DNA of 64,000 bases from assembly GCA_039621445.1 (NCBI GenBank), contig CP154957.1, forward strand, positions 22,962,761-23,026,760. The letters are read 5' to 3'. Positions 33,931 through 44,437 of the stretch are shown in pieces; the first letter of the stretch is position 1, and each line of letters begins with the position of its first letter. The stretch is from Euglena gracilis (taxonomy: Eukaryota; Euglenida; Euglenophyceae; Euglenales). The position numbers were made by a program, and so were the translations under genes. The notes under the pieces are model-generated. The model saw only the letters and a list, made by a program, of their open reading frames with translations, made no database searches and was not told where the DNA came from.

Positions 33931-34019
33931 ATGTGTGTGTGTGTATGTATGTATGTATGTATGTATGTATGTATGTATGTATGTATGTATGTATGTATGT
34001 ATGTATGTATGTATGTATG

Positions 34020-34051
<32 letters not shown>

Positions 34052-34855
34052 TGTATGTATGTATGTATGTATGTATGTATGTATGTATGTATGTATGTAT
34101 GTATGTATGTATGTATGTATGTATGTATGTATGTATGTATGTATGTATGTATGTGTGTGTGTATGGATGGATGGATGGATGGATGGATGGATATATGATG
34201 TATGTATGTATGCATGTATGTATGAATGTATGTATGTATGTATGTATGTATGTATGTATGTATGTATGTATGTATGTATGTATGTATGTATGTATGTATG
34301 TATGCATGCATGTATGTATGTATGTATGTATGTATGTATGTATGTATGTATGTATGTATGTATGTATGTATGTATGTATGTATGTATGTATGTATGTATG
34401 TATGTATGTATGTATGTATGTATGTATGTATGTGTGTGTGTGTGGATGGATGAATGGATGGATGGATGGATGGATGGATGGATGGATGGATGGATGGATG
34501 AATGTATGTATGATGATGCATGATGTATGTATGTATGTATGTATGTATGTATGTATGTATGTATGTATGTATGTATGTATGTATGTATGTATGCATGCAT
34601 GCATGCATGCATGCATGCATGCATGCCTACATGCATACATGCATGTATGTATGTATGTATGTATGTATGTATGTATGTATGTATGCATGCATGTATGTAT
34701 GTATGTATGTATGTATGTATGTATGTATGTATGTATGTATGTATGTATGTATGTATGTATGTATGTATGTATGTATGTATGTATGTATGTATGTATGTAT
34801 GTATGTATGTATGTATGTATGTATGTATGTATGTATGTATGTGTGTGTATATATT
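33931..34855. repeat. (GTAT)n microsatellite of about 925 bp with GGAT and GCAT blocks
   Basis: Pure GTAT tetranucleotides are interrupted by GGAT blocks at about 34,163-34,190 and 34,443-34,500, and by a GCAT block at about 34,592-34,626. Long Met-Tyr-Val-Cys and Ile-His-Thr-Tyr frames arise because the 4-bp period gives a 12-bp codon cycle; they are not genes. Confidence 0.98.
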
Positions 34856-35222
34856 GATGTTGATATTGCAAAGTCAGGAGTGGAGTCCAGCTTTTACGCA
34901 TTTTACCTCAAATGCTTTTATTGTTTGAAAAGCAAAGAATGATGCTTGAAAAGCAAAAAAAATCAAAAAAGGGACCTGGTTTTTTTCACCCACCATCAAC
35001 TGGTTCTGGTGCACCAGGTGGCCCACCAGGGTTGCAGTGGGATTTCCGCCCACCCAGGACAGCCTCACCACCGTTTTCGCTATGTTGTTTCTCCCCCCAT
35101 CTTCAGGTAGTCAGATACAATGCTTTTTCATCCCTTCTGGCAGGTGGATGATGCCACAGTAAACTCTCCCCAATAGTAAGACCCCGGGTCTACTTTTTGG
35201 GTCCGTTGCAAAAAATCCCAAT

Positions 35223-35444
35223 CAGGGGTTTTTTTTTAGTCTTGGACTCCTCCCCCCCCGGGGGGGGGGTAGGGTGGGTGGGTCCTTTGGATCCCCTTCC
35301 TTGGGGGGGGGGTAGGGGCTGGTGGGTATATCTTTTTCGGCGCCGAAAATTTTGAAAAGGGCGCTATTTTTAGGGTTTTTTGGCCATTTTCGGGCAAAAT
35401 TTGGTGGGTCCCCCGGGACCCCACCCACTTAAAAAAATTCCCTG
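35223..35444. mobile_element. hAT-like MITE, 222 bp
   Basis: It begins CAGGGGTTTTTTTTTAGTC and ends ACTTAAAAAAATTCCCTG. ATCCCAAT is exactly duplicated outside (35215-35222, 35445-35452). The interior matches the 26,309 element. Confidence 0.92.
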
Positions 35445-35864
35445 ATCCCAATGGGGGGGTTTACTTTTTGGATGTTTGCTGAAAAATTCGACCGAAGAAA
35501 ACCTCCCCGTCGGAGAAAAGGAAAATAGGTCCAAAACGGGCGATTTTGACACTGAACAAAAAAGTCTCAAGTATGCCAATGTGACATATGCACCTTGGAC
35601 AAAAATCGAAAAATGTCAAAAAATATCATTTTGAGAGCAGTTTCACAATCTTAGTTTTGGGGGGTCTTATTTTTGGAGGATTTAGTTCTGTTTGTCGCTG
35701 CCATTGCAACAGCTTTAACTCATTTTGTTTTAATAAGCTCATAGCACTCTCCCCTCTGTGTCTCCTCCATCTCCTTCATCTTTTTTCTTCTGTGCAGTTT
35801 GTTTATGGAAGACTCACGCTGTGGTGAATGAGAACAATGTGTTGGGTCCAGCCTGGTTTTTTTT

Positions 35865-36540
35865 TTAATGACTCGCAACCTTCTCTTCTTGGTCTGTGGT
35901 TGCTTCCCTGAATCCTGCTTCCAAATCCCTGCCTGATTGGGCGTACCTTTCCCCTTGTGGGTTCAAAAGAAAGGCTGTTTGTGACGGTTCCGGAGTTGGC
36001 ATTTCATTCTCACCCCCAGCCATATGCGATTGAGAGAGGCACTGGTATCCAGTGGGGAACGCCACCCATCCCTGCACCCAGGCCACCAGTGCTGCTGGTT
36101 TTTTCACAGAGAATTCTCTCAGGCTTGGAAGTCTAAGTCTTGGCAGGCACCCCCCTCTTTGTTCTGAAATACCAAAAATTTTCCCCCCAATTACCCCCCA
36201 AAAGTGTGCATCTCAATCCTGGAATGGACAGATTTTTGTGGAGTGAAACAGTACTGATGGCACACACAGCATTTTGGCTTCAGAGGATTTTCCTTTGGGT
36301 GAATTCAGTTCAGTCGGTCGGGCAGTGTGCGGTCTGCTTCCAGCCAACGGAAGTAGTATTTCGCTGCATGTGGATCATCCTTGGGCAGTACACCACTGAG
36401 ATGACGTACGCCGGTGTCCAGCAGGCTTGCCCGCGGGTGAGCACCGGTGATTGGGACCGATTGCACGTGCTGGTGGCCTCCCTGGCAAGTGCTGCGGAAA
36501 AAATGAATGTGCTGCGCCAGCTGTTCTGGTGTGTGGAAGC
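35865..36540 (-). CDS. Two coding blocks of an unknown minus-strand gene
   Basis: Block 1 (about 36540-36305) reads HTPEQLAQHIHFFRSTCQGG, then PRASLLDTGVRHLSGVLPKD and AKYYFRWLEADRTLPDRLN, with a stop at 36307-36305. Block 2 (about 36133-35865) starts after CCAAGACTTAG and reads VKKPAALVAWVQGWVAFPTG, then PEPSQTAFLLNPQGERYAQS and GRDLEAGFREATTDQEEKVA, ending SH and TAA. Both look like real protein; no family recognised. The stop in block 1 means they may be alternative ends, separate genes or a decayed gene. The plus-strand frame over block 2 is also open but lacks a matching stop or splice partner. Confidence 0.4.
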
Positions 36541-37489
36541 AGTTCTCTTTATGTGACCCCCCTGAGTCTCTGCGAACCTTTTTTATTTTTGGTTCAGGCT
36601 GATTGTGTCAACCGCCCTTGCAGTGCCTGCAGGGGTTTTCTTTTGCTGGAGGCTGGGGGTCCAGCAGCTTATTTCAGCCAGCAGCTCCCAGTGGGGCTGC
36701 TGATCCCCCCCCCCCCGGGGTCCGCTGAAATAATGTTTGGGTCAGCCCGGCACAGCCAGGCTCAGCCGAAAAAGGTTTCAAAGCACCAAATTTTTTCAAA
36801 CAAATATGAGTCGAAGGTTTTCGCCTGAAATTTATGGTCAAAAAATTCCGACTCGGCTGGATTTGGCTTTTTTCCCGCCAGGTTTTAGGTTCCATTTTTT
36901 TCTTTTTCTTTTTCTGCTAGCCGGCCGAACCAGAAACCCTGGGGGGGGGGGAGGTCCGGACCCCCCTCCCAGCACGGGAGGGGGGGTCAGAACCCTGCCC
37001 CCTCATATCTCGGAACGGTGGGGGTCTGGAAAATCTTCGGTGCAGGCTTCTGTTTAAGTTAGAAAGCCCCCCGGGAGGGAGGGGTGGTGGGTGGGTTTGG
37101 GGTTGACCTGTGTGGGAGCCTCCCCCCCCCCCCCCGGGCGGTGGGGGTCCCAGGCCGGAGGCCTGGGATTGGGTTTTGGCGCGAAGCACAGAAATTTTTT
37201 AGGAAATGCCCTCAGACAATTTTTTGGGAGGCCTCTGCTTATATCCCCCCCCGGGGGATAGGGATAGGCAGAGACACCCCCCCTCCCCCTCTTGGGGTCT
37301 TAAAAAGACGCTTGGCCCAGGGTCCTTAGAAAACCCTTGCCTGATGGGATCCCAGGGATTCTTCGAAGGTCTGTTTCTTCCCTCCGATGCCAATTGAATG
37401 TTCGATATTGCATTTATTTCTTTCAGCTTGTTCTGATTTTGTGGAAAACCAAGATGCACATGATTTTCTCTGTCCCCAGGAACAATGAA

Positions 37490-37705
37490 AAGCAAGAGTG
37501 GAACAGTGCAGTGCGGAAGGTGTACCAAAAGCTGAGTGTGGATGAAGGCAAAGCCAAGAAGAGGGGAAGGTCAACTGCTGGGAACACTGCTGACCCTGGT
37601 GTCAATGCCAAGCGCAATGCCCGGCCTCCAGCACAAAAGGCCAATGCGTGCAAGGCAACTTTCTGGTGTGGAGACCAGCCCCAACAGTTTTGTGTGCAGT
37701 GCAAC
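37490..37705 (+). CDS. Possible plus-strand exon, basic protein
   Basis: After TTCTCTGTCCCCAG the plus strand reads NNEKQEWNSAVRKVYQKLSV, then DEGKAKKRGRSTAGNTADPG and NAKRNARPPAQKANACKATF. Hydrophilic and Lys/Arg-rich, it is plausible as a linker or nuclear-localisation segment. Neighbouring coding blocks are on the other strand, so its parent gene is unknown. Confidence 0.35.
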
Positions 37706-38649
37706 TGGATCTTGTTGCTGAATGGTGTCGTTTCTCATTGTTGTTGTTGTGTTACTTTTTTTGACAATTTTTTTTAAAAAAACTGTTGAAGCATATCCAA
37801 ATCTGTCCACCGTGGCTTGTTGATGTGGCTATTTTTTTTAATTGACAATGAGAATAATATATTGTGTCCCAGAGAGGTCATGTATCAGTGCACACAAGCA
37901 TCAGTCACCTTTCCTTTGCTGAAGGCGCTAACCCCCTTGCAGGGATTTCCAGAGTGGATTTCTGAAATGAAGACAAGGTTTCAGCAAAGGTTTTTTTTTC
38001 AGTAAAAAATACCAAGGGATTTGAATGAGTTAAAATGTTTTTGAAAAGTTTTGCATTGAGGAACAGTGCTTGCGTCAGAGACCCCCTCCCAGTTTTCTTT
38101 TTGGGAGAGTCCCCCCCTGGGGGGATAAAAAGAAACCTGTCCCCTCCTTTTTTTGAATTTTTTTTTGATGACAAGTCTACACGTTCCCTAAGTTGACCTC
38201 AGTCCAGGCTTGTGCTTAGTTGGGTGCCTACCCCACGGGGGGGGGGGTGCTAGGGGCAGGCACCCCATAGCACCCGATCTTACCCCCCCCCCCGGGGGAG
38301 GTAGGGTTTTGGGGGGTGCCTGCCCATAGCAGGCACCCCCCTCCGACCCTGGCGTCTTTGGCGCCGGGGGCCCGGAAACGGCCATTTTCAATGAAAATTT
38401 TCTGGTTCCCCCCCGGACCCCTATCCCCCGAGGGTGTAGCACCCACCCCCCCCCCCGGTCGGTAAGCACAAGCATGCCCCAGTCATAGATATTGTTTTTT
38501 TGACCGTCCAAAAACGCACCACGGGGGCGTTCTGAGGATCAAATGCAATAATATTCAGCTCGACGTTGAGTAAACCTGCTCGACGTTGAGTAAACCTGAA
38601 GGTTTGTGTGGGATGGCAGTCCAGAATTTCGTTATTTTTATTGGAACAG

Positions 38650-38975
38650 AACATTCAGAATTATTGTCATGATTCGTTGCTGTGATGCAGTAACTCAGGG
38701 TACTCATAGGCAGATATGAGTCTGTGTGGGCCGCGGGCCGGGCAATCAGCTTTCTCGAAAGCCCTGCGACTGACCAGGGGGCAGATATCGTCACCATCGT
38801 TGGCCACCATTTCTCTGCGTCCTGCCAGGTCAAGTGCCACCTGGTTGGGAAACCCACGCGCTGGGAAACTTTCGGCCTGCTGCAGCCCAACACATTGAAG
38901 TCCATTGGCACAGGCTGTTGCACCATTGACGTCGCCCATGTCGTTGTGAACCAGGATGTCTTCCCCGATGCTGTC
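38650..38975 (-). CDS. Coding block, strand ambiguous
   Basis: The minus strand reads DILVHNDMGDVNGATACANG, then FPNQVALDLAGRREMVANDG and DDICPLVSRRAFEKADCPAR, to a stop after HHSNES. The plus strand over the same DNA reads GADIVTIVGHHFSASCQVKC, which loosely resembles the start of an IPT/TIG (Ig-like) domain. I favour minus because neighbouring blocks at 35.9 and 40.8 kb are minus. The TIG-like reading cannot be excluded. Confidence 0.35.
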
Positions 38976-39363
38976 GGCGAAGTTGATTCAGGTGGCACAA
39001 AGCACCTTTCGCAGGATCTTTGTTGGTTGGGGGTCACTGATTGGCCAACCTATTTCCGCCGATTTTTTGGGTTGAGTGCCCAGCGCCCCACCCGGACCCC
39101 GAATACCTTCTTTGTGCCAAGTGCAGTCGTAGTCTGACAGGTCTGAAAGATTGGAAACGCCCCACCCTGAAATCCCAAACAACACACGTGCAGCCGTTCG
39201 TTGCCAGCAGCTTGTGGAACTTGCCCCCCTGCACCAGGAGTTTTTGTAAGGACCAGGCCGGCTGGCTGCGTTGGTGTCTTCAGACCCTTGGAGGACCCCA
39301 CCATTGTTTCTTTTTTTTCTGGGGTGAATTTTTGGTCGAAAATTTCGATTTGACCCCCTTGAC

Positions 39364-39624
39364 CAGGGGTTTTTTTGTCTTGGACCCCCAGAGAGGGGGG
39401 GGGGTAGGTTGGTCCGGACGAGCCCCCGGGGGTGGGGATATACTTTTTGGCACCAAAGGTGCCGAAGATTTTTGAAAAAGTGCTTTTTTTAGCATTTTCG
39501 TTATTTTTTGGCCATTTCTGGGGAAAAATGAGCGGGTCCCCCGTCGCCCCCCGGCCCCCCCCCCCCAGGGGGTGGGTGGGTGGGGAGACCCCCTCCCCCC
39601 CCCCGGTCTTAAAAAAAACTCCTG
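39364..39624. mobile_element. hAT-like MITE, 261 bp
   Basis: It starts CAGGGGTTTTTTTGTCTTGG and ends GGTCTTAAAAAAAACTCCTG. Flanks CCCTTGAC and CCCCTGAC match 7 of 8. The interior is shared with 26,309 and 35,223. Confidence 0.82.
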
Positions 39625-39747
39625 CCCCTGACCCGCCTTCTCTTCTCTTTGGAGTGGGGTTCTTCACAGAACCCAGAGGAGGCGCTTTTCCCCAGCATTG
39701 GTTTTTTATTTCTTTTTCTGGTTGAATTCTCGATTTTGGGTGGAGGG

Positions 39748-40194
39748 CAGGGGATTTCTTAAGCCGGAGGGTCCCCATCTGGGGGGGGGTCCAGCCAGCA
39801 GCCCAAATCGGGGAGCCCCCCCCCCCCCCAGGGGGCTGGGTGAAACAAAGTTGGGTCCAGCCCAGCCGGAGGCCAGGCCAGCCAGCCGCAGGCTGACCAG
39901 CCAACTGGGCTGCCCAGCTCACCTATCCCTGTATTTTTTTCTCATCACAGCTTCCTCGCCCTCAATGTCTGACACTTACACTTACACGTGTGGTGCCGTG
40001 CTCTCGTCCCATCTGCCTGCTGTTGCTCAACGTTTTAGAAAATTTTGTTTTTTGTTGACCCAGCCCAGCAGCCTCGGACCCCCCCCCCCTCCCTCCCTAT
40101 CCCCCCCGGGGGGGGGGGGCACAGCCAGCAGCCTTTTTTCCAGCCGCAGGCTGGATCTCCCCCGGGGGGGGGGGGGTCCTTAAGAAATCCCCTG
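39748..40194. mobile_element. hAT-like non-autonomous element, 447 bp (copy 1)
   Basis: Perfect TIRs are CAGGGGATTTCTTAAG and CTTAAGAAATCCCCTG, and GTGGAGGG is exactly duplicated at 39740-39747 and 40195-40202. The interior is rich in CCAGCCAGCAGCC and contains CTCATCACAGCTTC. A sister copy lies at 50,083-50,531. Confidence 0.93.
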
Positions 40195-40269
40195 GTGGAG
40201 GGCGGTGGACCCAGCGGTTCACTGGTCTTATATTGTTTTTTTTTGGCTGTGCTATTGTTGTTTGGAGGG

Positions 40270-41690
40270 GGGGCTCCCTCCTTCCACCCCCCACCCCTTT
40301 GTCCCGTACTTTGGCCTGTCAAGGACGGGGGGGGGGTCAACAACTGCGGTCCACCCCTCACCCGCCACAACCTGACTCCGCATCACATCCTGGCCGGGGT
40401 CATCATTTTGCTTTTGCAGTTGACAGGACGGGTGTGGTTTGTGCCGCCTGAAGGTGAGGTTGTTGTCTTCGTCGTCGTATTGGACAAGCACGGGGACGAT
40501 GTCCATCACCCGCAGCAACTCTCTGTGGGCAATCCAATATTCCGGTTCCTCCGCCCAGTGGGGCAGAACAACGGCTCATTTCTGGGTCAGCATGTACCAG
40601 TCTCACAAGGGCCTGTTTTCCCGCCGGATCTGAGCCAGGCTTTGGCATCGGCTTGTTGGCTGAGTGAGTTTGCGTGTGTCTCTCAATTCCAATCAACACC
40701 AGCAGTATTCAATTTCTCTTCCGAATGCCGATTCCAAATGACGTGAGTTGAAACCAGAACCGGGGGGGGGGGGTCAAAGGCAACGTTGTCAGTTCCAGAG
40801 CTTTTTCTGCCAATGCCTGCACCAAGCCTTTTCTCTGACGCTCCTTCGTCCTCTTCAGCACAGGTCCTCCTTCAAACTCCTCCAGCTTTGGTAAAAGAAA
40901 AAGGAGGCTCATTTGGATTGCCATGCCAATCCTCTCGCTTGCGCATATGTCAAATGCAAAGTCCCAGAAATGCAAATCATTGCTGTTGCATCTGATTTGT
41001 GGAGATTTCAGCTGAAATCCATTATCGGCATTTTTGACGGGTTTCCCCGTCGTTTCGACACCACCTTCTAAGACAAGAAAAACGTTGCGAATCATGCACC
41101 CTTCGGCAGCTGATCAGGTATCAAAATGCCGCTCGACTGGCAGCTCCAGGCTGGAAAGAGTCCACCCACTAATAACAGTCCCTCGCCCGTTGGCCGTGTT
41201 TCTCACCAACCCTGTCTTTCACTTGTGATTGGAAATTGAAGGGGGGCCTGCGTTCTCTTCCAGCCAGGGACCTCAAGGAGGCGCCACACCTGTCCACCAA
41301 CCGCCGGGGCAACGGAGGTTCCTGGGCTTGAGAGCCATTCATACAAACCCCTGCATTTGTCGACAACACAGGGGCGCGTGGCACACCGGATTTGGGAATG
41401 TACTGCCTGCGCGAAGAAATATCATAATTTGTATTGACATCATCAAAAAGAACGTTTGCGTCAGACACATCGAAAGCTTGGGAGGCACCCGCCATTGCTT
41501 TGGCTGACCCTCGCCTCATATCGGTCACGCAGGGCTTTGCCAGGAGTGGCGGCAGGAGTGGTTCCTCCTGGAAATGCAGGAGCACATCTCCCGTCCAGGG
41601 GGTCATTTTTCTTGGCCGGCGATCGAGCGACATTGATCCCGACCATCCGACCAAAGGGCAGCTGGTCCGCAACCTTTATCCCTTGTCTCA
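40270..41690 (-). CDS. Unrecognised multi-exon gene, minus strand
   Basis: Coding-like blocks, 5' to 3' on the minus strand, are as follows. About 41690-41220 is open in two overlapping frames (QAFDVSDANVLFDDVNTNYD; GIKVADQLPFGRMVGINVAR), suggesting an intron or indel inside. About 41113-40755, after CTGATCAG, reads MIRNVFLVLEGGVETTGKPV, then NSNDLHFWDFAFDICASERI and ERQRKGLVQALAEKALELTT. About 40570-40330 reads LPHWAEEPEYWIAHRELLRV, then MDIVPVLVQYDDEDNNLTFR and GQDVMRSQVVAGEGW. The middle block is the best supported. I know no family with this order. Downstream minus-strand blocks at 38.7 and 36 kb could belong to the same transcript. Confidence 0.42.
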
Positions 41691-43058
41691 GTAGGTGGTG
41701 CCAAAAGTGGGCCAAAAAGGCAAAACTGCCGAAAATGTATTTCCAGCTCAATTTTTCCCGAATCAGATGTCAACAATGACCATTTTATTGTGGGTTGTAG
41801 TCCTAATTTTTCTGGAGAAAAGCTCGTTTCAGTTCCATCCGGGGGACCTCCGCCAACCGACTCTCTGCTCTGGGCTCTATCGTGCGTCAGCGCAAGAGGT
41901 TGAGCTGCAGGCGTTGGCTGGATGTTGCAGTCTGCTTGCTTTTCAAACGTATTTAATAACAAAAGGGATGAAGTTCTATTGAAGGACCCCCCCCCTCACT
42001 TTAAAGGACTGCTTGTGTCAGGGTTGATTTGACCCAAGCTTGAAAAGTTGGAAACCACACCTGGGACAGGCCATTTGTTTTATTTTACTTGAAGGACCAA
42101 CTTCTGTGAGTATCACCCTGCTTCCAATTGGACTCCTGTGGCAAGGGATCAAAAACTCTTGAAAGTGTCAGCCAGACCAAATGTCACCCCGGAGGCCCTT
42201 TATGGCATTAATTGGCATTTCATGGAAAAAATGATTCTCACATGTTCTGAAACCATTTCATCAGAGGAATGGATTCCAAGCCCCTTCCATGGGAGGGCCG
42301 GGGCTGAGGGGCCGGGGGTTGGGAAGGGATTGTGGGAGGGGTGGCCCAAGTAAGGCATTGAACACCATCATGCACCCTCCAGTTGACCTGAGTGCATATA
42401 TTGTTGTTTTTTCTCCTTCAAGGGTGCCCCTGAGTTCAGCAGCCCCCCCTGCTCAGTTGGTTCCCTCCCTGGGACTCGGTTCCCCCCCAGGGCAAATGGG
42501 GGGGGGCCTCCCCCCACCTCTTGGGTGGCCATGCCCCCCTCCCCCCCGACCAGGCTTTCCTGTACAGCCCTGGCCAGACCTGAAAAGGTCAACAAACAGA
42601 CAAATCTTCCAGCGCTCAGTGCCAAAACTCGGCATTATTGGTGAAAATTGTCAAAATTATCGGAAAATGATCATCATGAAAATGTTTTCCCCCAATGGAT
42701 CCCGGAATACCCATTTGGCCCGACCCCGCCCCCACATTTCCTTCTGGGGTCGGTCCGAATCCCTTCAGGTGGGGGTGGGACCCCCCCCCCCGCCACTGTC
42801 CCACTCTTTTTTTGTCCCACCCCCTGAGGCCGGGTCCTCCCCCCGCGGGGCTGTGTGGTGCCCCCCCCCCCCGGCTCAGCGGCCACCCCCCCCTACCACT
42901 GAGCAGAACTCAGCACTGATCAAAAATCTGGCTCTCCTCACGCCCCTGTTTGACCGGACTGGACCGGACCGTCCTGTTTTTCGAGGGTCCATGTTGCCCC
43001 CCCCCTACAGACTTTGAAACAGCGTAGAACTCATTTTTGCAACATGTGAGACAGGCAG

Positions 43059-43208
43059 GGTGGAGTCTGCAGCATGGATGCTGGAGAGGCGCTTTCAACG
43101 GATGGATGCAAGCCTGGGGGCTTGGGATGCCCTTTGTGCCCAACAGGGTGGGCATTTGCGGCCGTTTCGTTTGTCGCTGCAGCTCTTTGATGTTGGTCTT
43201 CCGGAACA
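43059..43208 (+). CDS. Candidate upstream exon of the caspase-like gene
   Basis: After GAGACAGGCAG the plus strand reads VESAAWMLERRFQRMDASLG, then AWDALCAQQGGHLRPFRLSL and QLFDVGLPEQ, ending at a possible GTGCGC donor. Composition and GC-rich third positions match the exons at 44-49 kb, but the phase does not join directly to 44,093, so another exon would be needed. Confidence 0.35.
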
Positions 43209-44092
43209 GTGCGCATCCTCTGTGCTCTCCCCCATAATTCTGCTGTTTTATTTGTCATACGTGCATGCGTATATCACGTAAATGTCAGATTCATATATTT
43301 GTTTATTTAATTATACCATAATTACATAAAGGTGTGTCAGTGTCATACAATTATCTAGGGTTTTCCTGACCTGAACTGTTTTGTTTGAATGCATCCAGCG
43401 GCCCCAAGCAGTGTGTCGCTCAAGCTGCAGGGTCCTCACCAGGGGGGGGGTCCAGCCAACCAGCAGCCCTTTTCATCCAACAGCCCCGACCCCCCCCCCC
43501 ACAACAAACCCCCCTCCACCCCGCCCTCGGTGGTCCACTGAAATAAAGCTTAGGCAGCTGAGCCAAGAATTTTTTTTGTATGCAGTCCGAATGGATTTTT
43601 TTTGGAAGAAGCAGGGCAGTCCGCATGGGACAATTTTTTTTTTTAATAAAGGACCGCTTTTGGACCTGAGGAAGGCCAACAGAGAGGGTCGAAAATTAAA
43701 ACGGCAAAAAAATATTCTTTTTTGATGTTTGGGTGGATGCAACGATCCAAGGATGCCAGAAATACCTTTTCCCCACTGATGTCCACCCAGTTTTGCAAAG
43801 AAAGCCATTTCCCCGACCATTTTTCCTGTTCATTTTTTTCATTGAATGTGGTGGGGTGAAAAATATTTTATGCTTAAGGATCGCCTTTTTTGGGAAAAAG
43901 GATGGCAAAAGGAAAGGAAAAAAGGGATGGGAAAAGTGCAAATAATGGTGTTTTTGAGGGGAGAGGGGGTTCTGCTTCAAAATTTTGGCTGAAAATTCCA
44001 GCACCAGGAATTCTCAGGGGCCTGGCTGCAATGTCCGAGCCCTCAATTGTCTGCCCACTGCTTTTGTCTACTGCCCGACATCGTGCCTCCAG

Positions 44093-44392
44093 CTGCAACG
44101 CAGTTTGCCCAGCATTGTTGCCGAGGTGTTCGACGCCAAGGCGCGGGTGATGGTGACAGAGGCCTCGGTCCGGGCCTCGAAGGAGCAGTGCTGGTTTACG
44201 CGACACATGGCCCTGGCTATGGGGGGGCGGCAGGCGAGTGTGGCACGGTGTCACAAAGTTGTCACACTGTTCAGGGCTGTGTGGGGGAATTGAGTTAAAG
44301 GCAATCTTTTGTATGGAATTTGTAGTATGCCTGTTTTTCTGTCATGTATATGTGTGTGGACACATGTTTGTGTTGATGTATGTGTGTATGTA

Positions 44393-44437
<45 letters not shown>

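Noticed and set aside
33879-34901. Long open frames of Met-Tyr-Val-Cys and Ile-His-Thr-Tyr repeats (up to 340 codons)
   Set aside because: They are produced on both strands by the (GTAT)n microsatellite and have no flanking gene structure.
37043-37314. Further hAT-like MITE (CAGGCTTCTGTTTAAG...CTTAAAAAGACGCTTG)
   Set aside because: The ends resemble the family, but no matching 8-bp flanking duplication was found, so it is not listed as a confirmed copy.
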